A stretch of 64,000 bases of DNA, taken from Rhizobium grahamii CCGE 502. Its GTDB lineage: Bacteria; Pseudomonadota; Alphaproteobacteria; Rhizobiales; Rhizobiaceae. Numbering within the stretch: the stretch's first letter is position 1; every line of letters begins with the position of its first letter. The stretch is from NCBI RefSeq assembly GCF_000298315.2, contig NZ_AEYE02000011.1, positions 186,001 to 250,000 of the forward strand, given 5' to 3'. The notes beneath the pieces were generated by a model that searched no databases, had not been told where the DNA came from, and saw only the letters and a program-made list of their open reading frames with translations. A program made the translations under genes and the position numbers. Of this stretch, positions 42,702 to 50,949 are shown piece after piece.

Positions 42702-43280
42702 TTACCGGATCTCAGGTGCCGTCTTAACCGGGACCACCTGATATTTCGCCATCAGCTCGTCGAGGTAGTTTTCGAAACGCCGATCGTACCCGCCGAACTC
42801 TTCGGATGTCGGGTCTGTTTCAATGTACTCTCTGTAGCTTGGCCACCGGAGCATCGCGATGATAAATCGCTCCCAGCCGGGCCATTGGAAATCGGCGATC
42901 TCCGTCGTCCGCGCTCGATTCACCCACGCATTTTCAAAGATTGACGTAAGCATGTCGTAGAAAAGCATCCTGCGTGCACGGTCTGCCGATGACATTTTGT
43001 CGGGAGTGTCCATCCACGGCATGACTCCAAGCTCTGGATACTGAAGCAACGTGGTTAGAAGACTGAAGTATTTGTCATTGATGGACCGATATCCATCGTT
43101 ATATGCATCGATCCGAGCTTGTTCGGCCGCCTCCGCCGCCTCTCTGGCTTCCTTCCTTCGCTCTCTCAACCAGTTGAACCCTTCCCAAAGGAGCCCGAGA
43201 GCACCAAGCGAGAGAAGTGCTTTTACGTAGACTACAAGATCACCCCAATAGACAGCAAACAACGACCACAGAGTGTCCAT
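42702..43280 (-). CDS. Membrane-anchored protein, paralogue of 34845-35384
   Basis: This 192-residue protein has a membrane segment near residues 10-35 (YVKALLSLGALGLLWEGF), a charged helix (RRKEAREAAEAAEQARIDAYND) and a helical domain with YPELGVMPWM and WPGWERFIIAMLRWPSYREYIE. The spaced motifs match the protein at 34845-35384. I chose ATG 43280 over an extension reaching 43490. Function is unknown. Confidence 0.6.
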   Translation of the reverse strand: MDTLWSLFAVYWGDLVVYVKALLSLGALGLLWEGFNWLRERRKEAREAAEAAEQARIDAYNDGYRSINDKYFSLLTTLLQYPELGVMPWMDTPDKMSSADRARRMLFYDMLTSIFENAWVNRARTTEIADFQWPGWERFIIAMLRWPSYREYIETDPTSEEFGGYDRRFENYLDELMAKYQVVPVKTAPEIR

Positions 43281-43454
43281 GCCAATCGCCTCACCGGTTC
43301 GATCCTCGGATGCTGCCAGAAGTAGTGTGTGGTGTCGATTGCGCGATTCCGGCGGCCGGCTGCTCAGCCGCAGTATTGCGTAGCGAACGACGTGGGGCGG
43401 ATTAAAAAGGCCCGGAAAACTGGGAGTAACCGGCCCCCTGGCCCCATGAGGGTT

Positions 43455-44205
43455 AGAGGCCAGCTTTGCAATGTGGCTGTCATAGAACATTGCGGATCGT
43501 AACTGATACCGATGCGGAAGGTTCCAAAGAAAGGCCCGGCGGGGAGGGTACCAGCCGGGCCTTTTGCGGACCTTGGCAAATGGGCAATGCTTGGTCCCAG
43601 CAGCGTGTGTGTGGGGGCGCTGCAGCTAGGTAAACAGACGGCGAGGTAAAAGGTTCCGAATGGCCACCGCTGACGTTTTAGTGATTGCTTAAGTATTTGG
43701 CGGTTACATTCACGTGGTCACGGAGGTTATCGTGACAACGCAACGCCGACTTGACTCGAAAGGCTCGTCTCCTGTTCCTAGTGGCGAGCCTTTTCTTATG
43801 GCGCTGGCAAAAAAGGCCCGACGCTAATGCTCGAGCCTCCAGCGCTGGACTCTGTTGGGACTGGATTCCAGCTTTGCAACGGTTGTGACATCATTGCTAC
43901 CAGCAAACATACAGCCGAAGCGGAAGTTCCGTCCAGAAAAGCGAAGCCAGGCGAGGGAGGGCATCCTACGCCGGGCCTGATGTGGACCTGCGATGCTTGG
44001 TCCCACAGCGTGTGTACGCAGCGCTGCAACAGTAAAACCTGCGCGGCGGCAGAAAGTTCCGTTCTAAATTTTAGTAATTACTTAAGTAATGGCAGCTACA
44101 GTCAGATTGTCGCGGACAGGTTATCGTGACAGCAGGCAACATCTACATGCATGACTCGAAAGGCTCGTCCCTGTGCTTAGTGGCGAGCCTTTTCTTATGG
44201 AAGAA
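43455..44205. repeat. Two ~400-bp diverged tandem units of non-coding DNA
   Basis: Unit 1 (about 43455-43805) and unit 2 (about 43863-44205) share in order: CCAGCTTTGCAA, TGCGGAAG-TTCC, ATGCTTGGTCCCA with CAGCGTGTGT, TTTTAGTnATTnCTTAAGTA, GGTTATCGTGACA, and a terminator (GACTCGAAAGGCTCG...CGAGCCTTTTCTTATGG). The first also has a strong GGCCCGGC/GCCGGGCC stem plus TTTT at 43530-43565. No protein frame is conserved, so each unit may encode one or two small RNAs. Confidence 0.6.
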
Positions 44206-44311
44206 CTAGGGCATCCAGCCCGGGGGCGGATGCCGGGGCTTTTTAGGTGCCGTCGTTAACGGAGACAATGTCCCGTGCGGGCTCTAAGATCCGCATCGCA
44301 TGGCATCGTCG

Positions 44312-44641
44312 TCACTTGCACTTCCAAGTTTTGCTAAACGACACAGCCATGAGGCCGGCGGCGCCGTCATTTCTGTACTCTGGAAACGTCTTCAGATACT
44401 TACAATACACGTCGGCCAACTGTCCGGCAGTCACCCCTGATGGTATACAGTAGAACCGCGTAGCGTTGTCTTTCTCAGTAAGCAGTTGATACGTGTCTAC
44501 GACACCCATCACCTAGCTCAATACGGAGCCGCGACGATCGTCGGTACGGCACTGCTCGTAGATGTCGTTTCCCGTCAGGAAATCACAGAAGCCCTGCGAA
44601 GGGAGCAAAGCAACGGCTCCGGCGATAATGAGTTTTTTCAT
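44312..44641 (-). pseudogene. Rap1a/Tai-like protein with in-frame amber codon
   Basis: The frame starts MKKLIIAGAVALLPSQGFCDF, a signal peptide, and continues to SVLS, then TAG (44513-44515), then in the same frame VMGVVDTYQLL, FYCIPSGVTAGQLADVYCKYL and FPEYRNDGAAGLMAVSF. The second part matches the Rap1a/Tai immunity-type family, where the segment before VMGVVD normally has Gly-Tyr. A single TAC-to-TAG change would explain it. Total frame is 110 codons. It is secreted if read through. Confidence 0.75.
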
Positions 44642-44653
44642 ATCGCGAGGGAC

Positions 44654-44827
44654 CTACTGATTTTTCGTCCGACCGACTTCAGCAAGCCAATAGGCATGGG
44701 CCTCAGCCTTGCTGTGAAAATCCCTTTCCTGACGAGCCTTGCCGTCGGCGTTCGTGGTGACGACCCGCCACCCCCCATCTTTTTCTTCTATCCCAACAGT
44801 TACCGTTGGTTTGTCCCTGAAACCCAT
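44654..44827 (-). CDS. Small DUF2188-like protein
   Basis: This 57-residue protein reads MGFRDKPTVTVGIEEKDGGWRVVTTNADGKARQ and ends FHSKAEAHAYWLAEVGRTKNQ. Two to three strands followed by a helix with an Ala-x-Ala-x-Ala pattern resemble small DUF2188-type proteins. GGAGGGG before ATG 44827 decides the start. It lies 12 bases upstream of the Rap1a-like gene. Confidence 0.6.
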   Translation of the reverse strand: MGFRDKPTVTVGIEEKDGGWRVVTTNADGKARQERDFHSKAEAHAYWLAEVGRTKNQ

Positions 44828-44920
44828 TTTCCCCTCCAAGCTGGCCGATCCGGCAACAAACGCATACGAGTTGATTTGCGTCAATGGCAGGATTGCAACA
44901 CGAGACCGGCCGTCTAAATC

Positions 44921-46159
44921 TTATCTCCGTGGCCCCGCAAGAATTTCCTCTGTCGGGATAGCATCTTCCAGAATCAGGTCCGCCCAGATCTGCGCCAATG
45001 CCTTGCGCCTCTCGATATGCTGAGCTCGGTTATAGGCGCCTTCGACCTTATCTTTGGGAACGTGGGAAAGCATCAGGTCGATTACTCGATTGTCGGCCGG
45101 GAAACGCTCATTCATCACCGATGAGAAGGTGGACCGCCAACCGTGCGGGACATGACGTCCGTGATAGCCGGCGCGATTGAGGAGATACCCGATCGCATTC
45201 TCGCTCATAGGCTTGTGGGAGTGTCGGGTATTCGGAAATACCCACGGTCCTCGGCCTGTGAGGGCGCGCAATGCGGCGATGACTTCGGTGGCTTGCCTTG
45301 GCAGCGGAACAAGATGATCCCTTGCTTCATCGTCCTTGTGACGCAGGCGCATCTTCATCCTAGCAGCGGGGATGACCCAGAGATCGTCATAGATACCATT
45401 GAGTTCCGACCATGGTGTAGTCTGGACGGCACCGGGTCGGACAAATGTCATGGCCAGGAGACGATGCGCCAATTTTGTGACTGGATGGGCTTTCTCTTGC
45501 TCCACCCGTCGAAGCATTTCCCGTGCCTCTTCGAGGCTCGTTATTGCGGGTTGACGCCCCTTCTTCAACGGAGCGAGTGCGCCGATGACCTGGGTAGCCG
45601 GGTCGAATTCGGCTAATCCAGACGAAATTGCGAATTGAAAGACAGCGCTTATTCGTTGTCGGAGCCGACGGGCCGTCTCAATTGCTGGCCGGGCCTCGAC
45701 CAACCTCAGCACTCCGACCAGGCTAGGAACATTGATCTCCCGGACGGGCACATTTCCAATGTGCGGAAAAACCATCTTCTCTAGGCTACCGATCACGTCA
45801 TTCGCGTGTCGCGGTACCCAAGTTTCCTTGTTGAGCTTGAACCATTCGCGCGCGACAGCTTCGAAGGTATTTTCGACATTCTGGACAGCACTGAGCTTTT
45901 GCAGTTTTTTGACTGTCCCTGGATCTTTCCCGGCGCGAAGAAGTGCTTTCGCCGAATCACGCTGACTCCTTGCCTCCAGCAGGGAGATTTCAGGGTAGGG
46001 GCCGATTGACAGAAGTTTTTCGGAGCCGTTGTACCGGTACTTTAGTCGCCAGAGCTTCGATCCGCTTGGGGCAAGTAGGATATAAAGGCCGCCACTATCA
46101 GCCAGCTTCTTCGGCTTTTCCGAAGCCTTTGCCTTCTTGATCTGCATGTCAGTTAGCAT
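44921..46159 (-). CDS. P4-type tyrosine integrase of the prophage
   Basis: This 412-residue recombinase has an N-terminal DUF4102 domain (KKLADSGGLYILLAPSGSKLWRLKYRYNG) typical of integrases that use tRNA genes, a core-binding domain (about 100-190) and catalytic residues in FVRPGAVQTTPWSE (Arg), VPHGWRSTFSS (His, Arg), LSHVP and VEGAYNR (Tyr). It lies beside the tRNA-Ser gene and its start is followed by the arm-type sites. It is the enzyme most likely to have inserted the whole element. Confidence 0.92.
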   Translation of the reverse strand: MLTDMQIKKAKASEKPKKLADSGGLYILLAPSGSKLWRLKYRYNGSEKLLSIGPYPEISLLEARSQRDSAKALLRAGKDPGTVKKLQKLSAVQNVENTFEAVAREWFKLNKETWVPRHANDVIGSLEKMVFPHIGNVPVREINVPSLVGVLRLVEARPAIETARRLRQRISAVFQFAISSGLAEFDPATQVIGALAPLKKGRQPAITSLEEAREMLRRVEQEKAHPVTKLAHRLLAMTFVRPGAVQTTPWSELNGIYDDLWVIPAARMKMRLRHKDDEARDHLVPLPRQATEVIAALRALTGRGPWVFPNTRHSHKPMSENAIGYLLNRAGYHGRHVPHGWRSTFSSVMNERFPADNRVIDLMLSHVPKDKVEGAYNRAQHIERRKALAQIWADLILEDAIPTEEILAGPRR

Positions 46160-46162
46160 CAA

Positions 46163-46204
46163 TACCCCCAATCTATCGCCATGCTACCCCCATATGCACC
46201 CCCA
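46163..46204. promoter_or_regulatory. Right arm-type integrase sites (3 copies)
   Basis: TACCCCCA occurs at 46163-46170 and 46185-46192, with CACCCCCA at 46197-46204. The same octamer is found twice just inside the left end in the same orientation. It overlaps the integrase promoter region. Confidence 0.6.
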
Positions 46205-46314
46205 GAAATGCGGGATCGCACGAAAAAGCATGGGAAGGCACGGCAAAAGCAACAGCCAGAAAACCCAGGTTTTCAAGGCTTTCCGACAATGTATGGGAAA
46301 AGGTGAAAAAGACA

Positions 46315-46330
46315 ATTGGCGGAAGAGGTG
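46315..46330. repeat. attR, overlapping tRNA-Ser 3' end
   Basis: ATTGGCGGAAGAGGTG is identical to attL at 4945-4960. It includes the acceptor-stem 3' strand and CCA of the tRNA-Ser gene, so the tRNA remains complete after integration. Confidence 0.9.
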
Positions 46331-46406
46331 GGATTCGAACCCACGGTACGGTTTCCCGCACGCCGGTTTTCAAGACCGGTTCCTTAAACCACTCGGACAC
46401 TCTTCC
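46317..46406 (-). tRNA. tRNA-Ser (anticodon UGA)
   Basis: The 90-nt gene has a GGAAGAG/CTCTTCC acceptor stem, the D-arm GTCCGAGTGGTTTAAGGA, an anticodon stem CCGGT/ACCGG with loop CTTGAAA (anticodon TGA), a long variable arm (CGTGCGGGAAACCGTACC) and GTTCGAATC. CCA is encoded. The long variable arm identifies it as Ser. It is the insertion site of the prophage. Confidence 0.95.
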
Positions 46407-46770
46407 ATGCAGTCGATTGAATGCCGTTTTTGAAACCGGCTATTTTTGCTGCGTCGCCTATCGCGGTCAACGCAGGCATGGAGCGTTTAAAGCCGTTCGC
46501 TGACAGCGTCAACTGGTCTATCGGCGTAGGGTTAGTACTGGAAGGAACTTTGCGCCTGCTGCGTCACTCGTGGAGCGCATTATCGGGAGTCTTAAATTAG
46601 TGATTTATTAACCATATTAATTAGAATTATCCCTATCTTGGCGAAATGCTTCGCAAAATTGCCATGAAAGCCGCATGATTAAAGTCTCGTTAGGTTGGTG
46701 GGATTAGGGGTGTCTGACCCGGATCGGGGCAGATTTCTTAACCATAACGGTCTTGAGCGGCGTGGGACAT
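46407..46770. other. Intergenic region between tRNA-Ser and rlpA
   Basis: This holds the tRNA promoter region (minus strand) and the upstream region of rlpA. There is an AT-rich part at 46600-46640. I see no gene here. Confidence 0.4.
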
Positions 46771-47874
46771 ATGAGACGAGACTACGGGGCGGCGTCATTC
46801 GCAACAGGAATGCGATGGGTTGGGCTATCGCTGATCTGTGCAACGGTTACGGCTTGTGGCACCGCGCCGACACCGACAAAACGCACGCACGGCAAGGAAT
46901 ATTTTTCCGAGAAGGAATACGGCGTCAAGGCCAGTCCGCGCGTTGCCACCGGGAACAATATCCCGAAGGGCGGCGGCCGCTATATGGTCGGAGACCCCTA
47001 TGTCGTGAAGGGCAAGTGGTATTATCCGAAGGAAGATTTCTCCTACAACAAGGTCGGCATCGCGTCCTGGTACGGCTCGGCCTTCCATGGTCGCCTTACG
47101 GCAAACGGTGAAGTCTACGACCAGATGCACCTTTCCGCTGCACATCCGACATTTCCCTTGCCGAGCTATGCGCGCGTGACGAACACGGAAAACGGTGCGT
47201 CCGTCGTCGTGCGTGTCAACGACCGTGGCCCGTATCACGAGGGGCGCATTATCGACCTATCCAATAAGACCGCTGATATGCTCGATCTGCAGCATAGTGG
47301 CACCGGAAACGTCCGCGTTCAGTATGTTGGTCGTGCCCGCATGGATGGCCACGACATGCCCTATCTGATGGCCTCCTATGTGCCGAAGGGCAGCCGCATT
47401 CCAGGGATCAATCCGGGCGGGGGACAGATCGCCAGTGGCGTTATGGTCGCCTCCAACAGCAAGCGCATAACGGCTGATCAGTTGCAAAGCTTCGGCGGCT
47501 TCACGCCGGAACCGGAAAATGTGCCTGTGCCGGTTTCGGCGACGTCTTATGCCGGCTCGACCCCCAGTGCCCGCTACAACGCCACGCCTATTCCGACGCC
47601 AATGCCGTCACCGTCCTTCGGTGGCGTCGCTCCCTTGGCGGAGCCAGGGGCCGGGCAGATGGTTGTCCTGCCGGAGTTTGGACCCTTCCCATACGAGCGT
47701 CCCTATGGCGGCTCACGGGGTTCTCTCGCGATGGGATATCAGGAGGAACGTGCAAAGACCGTGACGGTCGAGCTCGCCTTCGATGCGGTGATGGTTCGCA
47801 ACGATGGACTGACGCAGGACTCCATCCTTGCATCCTTCAAACGGCAGAAGGCGGCGGCTGTATCCGGCAAGTAA
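46771..47874 (+). CDS. rlpA: Septal ring lytic transglycosylase RlpA
   Basis: This 367-residue lipoprotein has a signal with lipobox VTACG near residue 30 and a double-psi beta-barrel (GIASWYGSAFHGRLTANGEVYDQ, RVTNTENGASVVVRVNDRGPYH, IIDLSNKTADML), the RlpA catalytic domain with Asp in NDRGP. The C-terminal 160 residues are Pro/Ser-rich, and no SPOR domain is evident. It cleaves naked glycan strands or acts structurally at the septum. ATG 46771 chosen over TTG 46753. The carboxypeptidase gene follows. Confidence 0.9.
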   Translation: MRRDYGAASFATGMRWVGLSLICATVTACGTAPTPTKRTHGKEYFSEKEYGVKASPRVATGNNIPKGGGRYMVGDPYVVKGKWYYPKEDFSYNKVGIASWYGSAFHGRLTANGEVYDQMHLSAAHPTFPLPSYARVTNTENGASVVVRVNDRGPYHEGRIIDLSNKTADMLDLQHSGTGNVRVQYVGRARMDGHDMPYLMASYVPKGSRIPGINPGGGQIASGVMVASNSKRITADQLQSFGGFTPEPENVPVPVSATSYAGSTPSARYNATPIPTPMPSPSFGGVAPLAEPGAGQMVVLPEFGPFPYERPYGGSRGSLAMGYQEERAKTVTVELAFDAVMVRNDGLTQDSILASFKRQKAAAVSGK

Positions 47875-47931
47875 CAGACGCGATTGCGTCGCGGCCGGTC
47901 CGCCATTAGCATCTTCAAAGTCGCCCGAGCT

Positions 47932-49140
47932 ATGGGGTTTTCGGTGTTGAAGCGTCTCGTTCAACTCTGTGTTTGTATCCTGCCTTTTGCAACGGCGGCC
48001 GTTGCCGCAAGCAATGATATCAACGCATCCTTTGTCACCAAGGCCGCGCAAGCCTATATGATCGAAGGATCCACCGGCACGGTGCTTCTTGCCAAGAACG
48101 AGAACCAGACTTTCTCGCCGGCGTCGCTGGCGAAGCTGATGACGATGGATCTCGTCTTTGATGCGCTCGCGAAGAACCAGATCACCCTCGATACGCAATA
48201 TCCCGTTTCCGAATATGCTTGGCGAACCGGCGGTGCGCCATCGCGCACGGCAACGATGTTTGCTGCCCTCAAATCGAACGTCCGCGTCGAGGATCTGATC
48301 AAGGGCATCGCCATTCAAGGGGCTAACGACAGCTGCATCATTCTCGCTGAAGGAATGAGTGGCGGCGAGCCTGCCTTTGCCGCCGCCATGACCCGGCGGG
48401 CTAAGACTCTCGGCATGGAGCGGTCCGTCTTCGGCAATTCGACCGGACTGCCTGATAGCAAGAGCAAGACGACTGCGCTCGACATGGTGACTTTGGCTGC
48501 GGAATTGCAGAAATCCTATCCCAATCTCTATCCCTATTTCGCCCAGCCAGATTTTGAATGGAACAGGATCTTCCAGCGCAACCGCAATCCTTTGCTCGGT
48601 TTCAACATGGGTGTTGATGGGCTGGCCACCGGCTTTGCCGAAGGGGAGGGGTACTCGATCGTCGCCTCGGCTGAGCGCGACGGCAGGCGGCTGTTCATGG
48701 CGCTGGGCGGGATTGCCTCCGACAAGGAGCGCACGGAGGAAGCGAAGCGAGTGCTCGAATGGGGGCTGACCGCATTCGAAAGCCGGCAGATTTTCGCCGA
48801 CGCCGAGGTAATTGGCCAGGCAAGCGTGTATGGCGGAACGCCGCGCAGCGTAGATCTCGTCGCCAGGGCTCCTGTGAGCGTCTATATACCGATCAATAAT
48901 CCCGAGCGGCTGTCGGCGCGCATCGTTTACCGCTGGCCTTTGGTGGCGCCGGTGGAGGCGGGGCAGGAAATCGGAACGCTTCGCATCTCAGCGGGCGCCC
49001 GCCTGCTGCGTGAGGTGCCGCTCTATACGAAGGAGACGGTGGCAGTGGGCTCGTTGAGCAGCCGCGCCGTCGATGCTCTCATGGAACTTGGTGAGACGCT
49101 GCTGTTCTCGTGGCTGTGGGATAAGCCCGAACCCACCTGA
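47932..49140 (+). CDS. D-alanyl-D-alanine carboxypeptidase homologue (PBP5-type)
   Basis: This 402-residue exported protein has a signal peptide (residues 1-26), SLAKLMT with the catalytic Ser-x-x-Lys, and GANDSC in the position of the second motif. The third motif, normally Lys-Thr-Gly, reads DGLATGF, so its Lys is missing. The C-terminal beta domain is present and a helix (ALMELGETLLFSWLW) could anchor it to the membrane. It normally trims the peptide stem's terminal D-Ala. ATG 47932 gives a good signal; an upstream TTG frame is less likely. Confidence 0.88.
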   Translation: MGFSVLKRLVQLCVCILPFATAAVAASNDINASFVTKAAQAYMIEGSTGTVLLAKNENQTFSPASLAKLMTMDLVFDALAKNQITLDTQYPVSEYAWRTGGAPSRTATMFAALKSNVRVEDLIKGIAIQGANDSCIILAEGMSGGEPAFAAAMTRRAKTLGMERSVFGNSTGLPDSKSKTTALDMVTLAAELQKSYPNLYPYFAQPDFEWNRIFQRNRNPLLGFNMGVDGLATGFAEGEGYSIVASAERDGRRLFMALGGIASDKERTEEAKRVLEWGLTAFESRQIFADAEVIGQASVYGGTPRSVDLVARAPVSVYIPINNPERLSARIVYRWPLVAPVEAGQEIGTLRISAGARLLREVPLYTKETVAVGSLSSRAVDALMELGETLLFSWLWDKPEPT

Positions 49141-49247
49141 TTGCCTTATTTAGTGTTCACCATGAGAGTTGCTGTCGGGCGGTTTCGTTTTTCGCCGCCT
49201 TCCGCTAGATGTACGGCAGTGATGCGCCGTAATGCAGGAAGTAGTCA

Positions 49248-49931
49248 TTGCCATCCAGTACTGGATTGTTCGTAACGTTTGAGGGCGGGGAGGGCGCGGG
49301 TAAGTCGACTCAGATCCGTCGCCTTGCCGAAGCTCTTCGCACTCGGGGCCATGAGGTGCTGCTGACGCGAGAGCCGGGCGGTTCGCCAGGTGCGGAAGCG
49401 GTGCGTCATGTGCTTTTGTCGGGTGCAGCCGAAGCCTTCGGGACACGCATGGAAGCGATCCTTTTTGCAGCCGCGCGCAATGATCACGTTGAGGAAATCA
49501 TCCGACCCGCGCTTACGGGCGGAAAGGTTGTCCTTTGCGATCGTTTCATGGATTCTTCCCGCGTCTATCAGGGCGTGACCGGCAATCTGGAGTCGGAATT
49601 CATCGAGGCGCTGCAGCGCGTGGCGGTGAATGGGATCGTGCCGGATTGCACGCTTGTTCTCGATCTGCCGGCCCAGGTCGGCTTGGAGCGTGCCCGCAGA
49701 CGGGGGGTGGCGGTCGACCTAAGCCCGGATCGTTTCGAGAAGGAAGAGCTCGAGACCCACGAGAAGCGCCGGGAAGCCTTTCTCGATATCGCCGCCCGCG
49801 AGCCAGGCCGTTGCAGCGTGATCGACGCAATGCAGACTGAAGAGGCCATCGCGGTAGAGATTCTGGAGATCGTCTGGCAGCGTCTGCAGCACCCGGCGGC
49901 GGAGAAGGTAGCGGAAGCAGCGCATGAGTGA
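49248..49931 (+). CDS. tmk: Thymidylate kinase
   Basis: This 227-residue enzyme phosphorylates dTMP to dTDP. It has the P-loop FEGGEGAGKST, LLTREPGG, the DR(F/Y) motif in LCDRFMDSSRVYQG, and a LID part with RRRG. The start is TTG 49248, with AGGAAG upstream; no ATG exists at the N-terminus. It overlaps holB by eight bases, a usual arrangement. Confidence 0.95.
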   Translation: MPSSTGLFVTFEGGEGAGKSTQIRRLAEALRTRGHEVLLTREPGGSPGAEAVRHVLLSGAAEAFGTRMEAILFAAARNDHVEEIIRPALTGGKVVLCDRFMDSSRVYQGVTGNLESEFIEALQRVAVNGIVPDCTLVLDLPAQVGLERARRRGVAVDLSPDRFEKEELETHEKRREAFLDIAAREPGRCSVIDAMQTEEAIAVEILEIVWQRLQHPAAEKVAEAAHE

Positions 49932-50949
49932 TGAACGGCCGGGATTGCTCGACGGCGCCATTTGGCCAGCCGAGAACATGAAGCTATTTGGTCACGAGAA
50001 CGCCGAGGAGTTCCTTGCGCAATCGTACCGCTCGGGTAAGGGTCACCACGCGGTTCTAATCGAAGGGCCGCCGGGCATCGGCAAGGCAACTCTGGCGTTC
50101 CGGTTTGCCAATCATGTCCTAACGCATCCTGATCCTGCGCGTGCGCCGGCGTTGTTGGCGGATCCTGATCCCGCTTCACCGGTTAGCCGCCAGATTGCCT
50201 CCGGCGCGTCGCACAATCTGCTTTACCTGGCGCGTCCCGTTGATGAGAAGACGGGGAAGGTCAAGTCCGCGATCACTGTCGATGAGGTGAGGCGGGCAGG
50301 GCGCTTCTTTTCACAGACATCTGGCACCGGTAATTGGCGGATCGTCATCATCGATCCGGCGGACGACATGAACCGCAATGCCGCCAACGCCATCCTGAAA
50401 ATTCTCGAGGAGCCGCCGAAGCGCGCCCTGTTCCTGCTCATCTCGCATGCTCCCGGAAAACTGCTGCCGACGATTCGCTCTCGCTGCCTGCCGCTGAAGC
50501 TAACGCCGCTTGAAGACGGCGCCCTCGGTGCGGCGCTTGCACATCTTGGCATCGAGGCCGGCGACCCTGATCTGCTTGCCGCCGCGAACGGCAGCGTCGG
50601 CGAGGCGCTGAAGCTGGTGAACTACGGCGGCGGCGAGATTGTCGAAGCCTACAACGAGGTTCTGCGAACGCAAGGGGCATCGGCGCGCAGGGCGATGCAT
50701 CGGCTGGCGGATGCCCTTTCCGGCAAGGACAGCGACACAATCTTTGAGTTCTTCACGGGTCACGTCAGCGAAGACCTGATGCGCAGGGCGCGGGCGGCCG
50801 CGATTGCGGGGCAGGTTGCGGCCGCCGAGCGGCTCGCCCGCCTGCATTCCGACATAAGCGAGCGGCTGACGGTTTCGGACGATTACAATCTGGATCGGAA
50901 GCAGACGATCCTCAGTATCCTGGGCGACATCAAGCAGCCCGGTCCTTGA
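49924..50949 (+). CDS. holB: DNA polymerase III delta' subunit
   Basis: This 341-residue AAA+ protein is the clamp-loader delta' subunit. It has GPPGIGKAT in the P-loop position, IIDPADDMNRNAANAILKILEEPP, and LLISHAPGKLLPTIRSRC as sensor and SRC motif. It overlaps tmk and probably shares its transcript; metG-tatD follow nearby as in other rhizobia. Confidence 0.95.
   Translation: MSDERPGLLDGAIWPAENMKLFGHENAEEFLAQSYRSGKGHHAVLIEGPPGIGKATLAFRFANHVLTHPDPARAPALLADPDPASPVSRQIASGASHNLLYLARPVDEKTGKVKSAITVDEVRRAGRFFSQTSGTGNWRIVIIDPADDMNRNAANAILKILEEPPKRALFLLISHAPGKLLPTIRSRCLPLKLTPLEDGALGAALAHLGIEAGDPDLLAAANGSVGEALKLVNYGGGEIVEAYNEVLRTQGASARRAMHRLADALSGKDSDTIFEFFTGHVSEDLMRRARAAAIAGQVAAAERLARLHSDISERLTVSDDYNLDRKQTILSILGDIKQPGP

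Larger units (their letters stand above)
4945..46330. mobile_element. ~41.4 kb prophage integrated in tRNA-Ser(UGA)
   Basis: The 16-bp sequence ATTGGCGGAAGAGGTG occurs at 4945-4960 and again at 46315-46330, where it is the 3' end of the tRNA-Ser gene. A P4-type tyrosine integrase sits directly inside the right end. TACCCCCA repeats lie just inside both ends (5025-5044 and 46163-46204), as expected for arm-type integrase sites. Everything between reads as a temperate siphovirus (repressor, replication, HK97-type head, non-contractile tail, lysis) plus about 12 kb of cargo. No head, tail or lysis gene is obviously broken. Confidence 0.88.

Noticed and set aside
42489-42944. 151-codon plus-strand frame
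   Set aside because: Begins in GC-rich intergenic DNA and runs through the terminator and antisense to the gene at 42702-43280.
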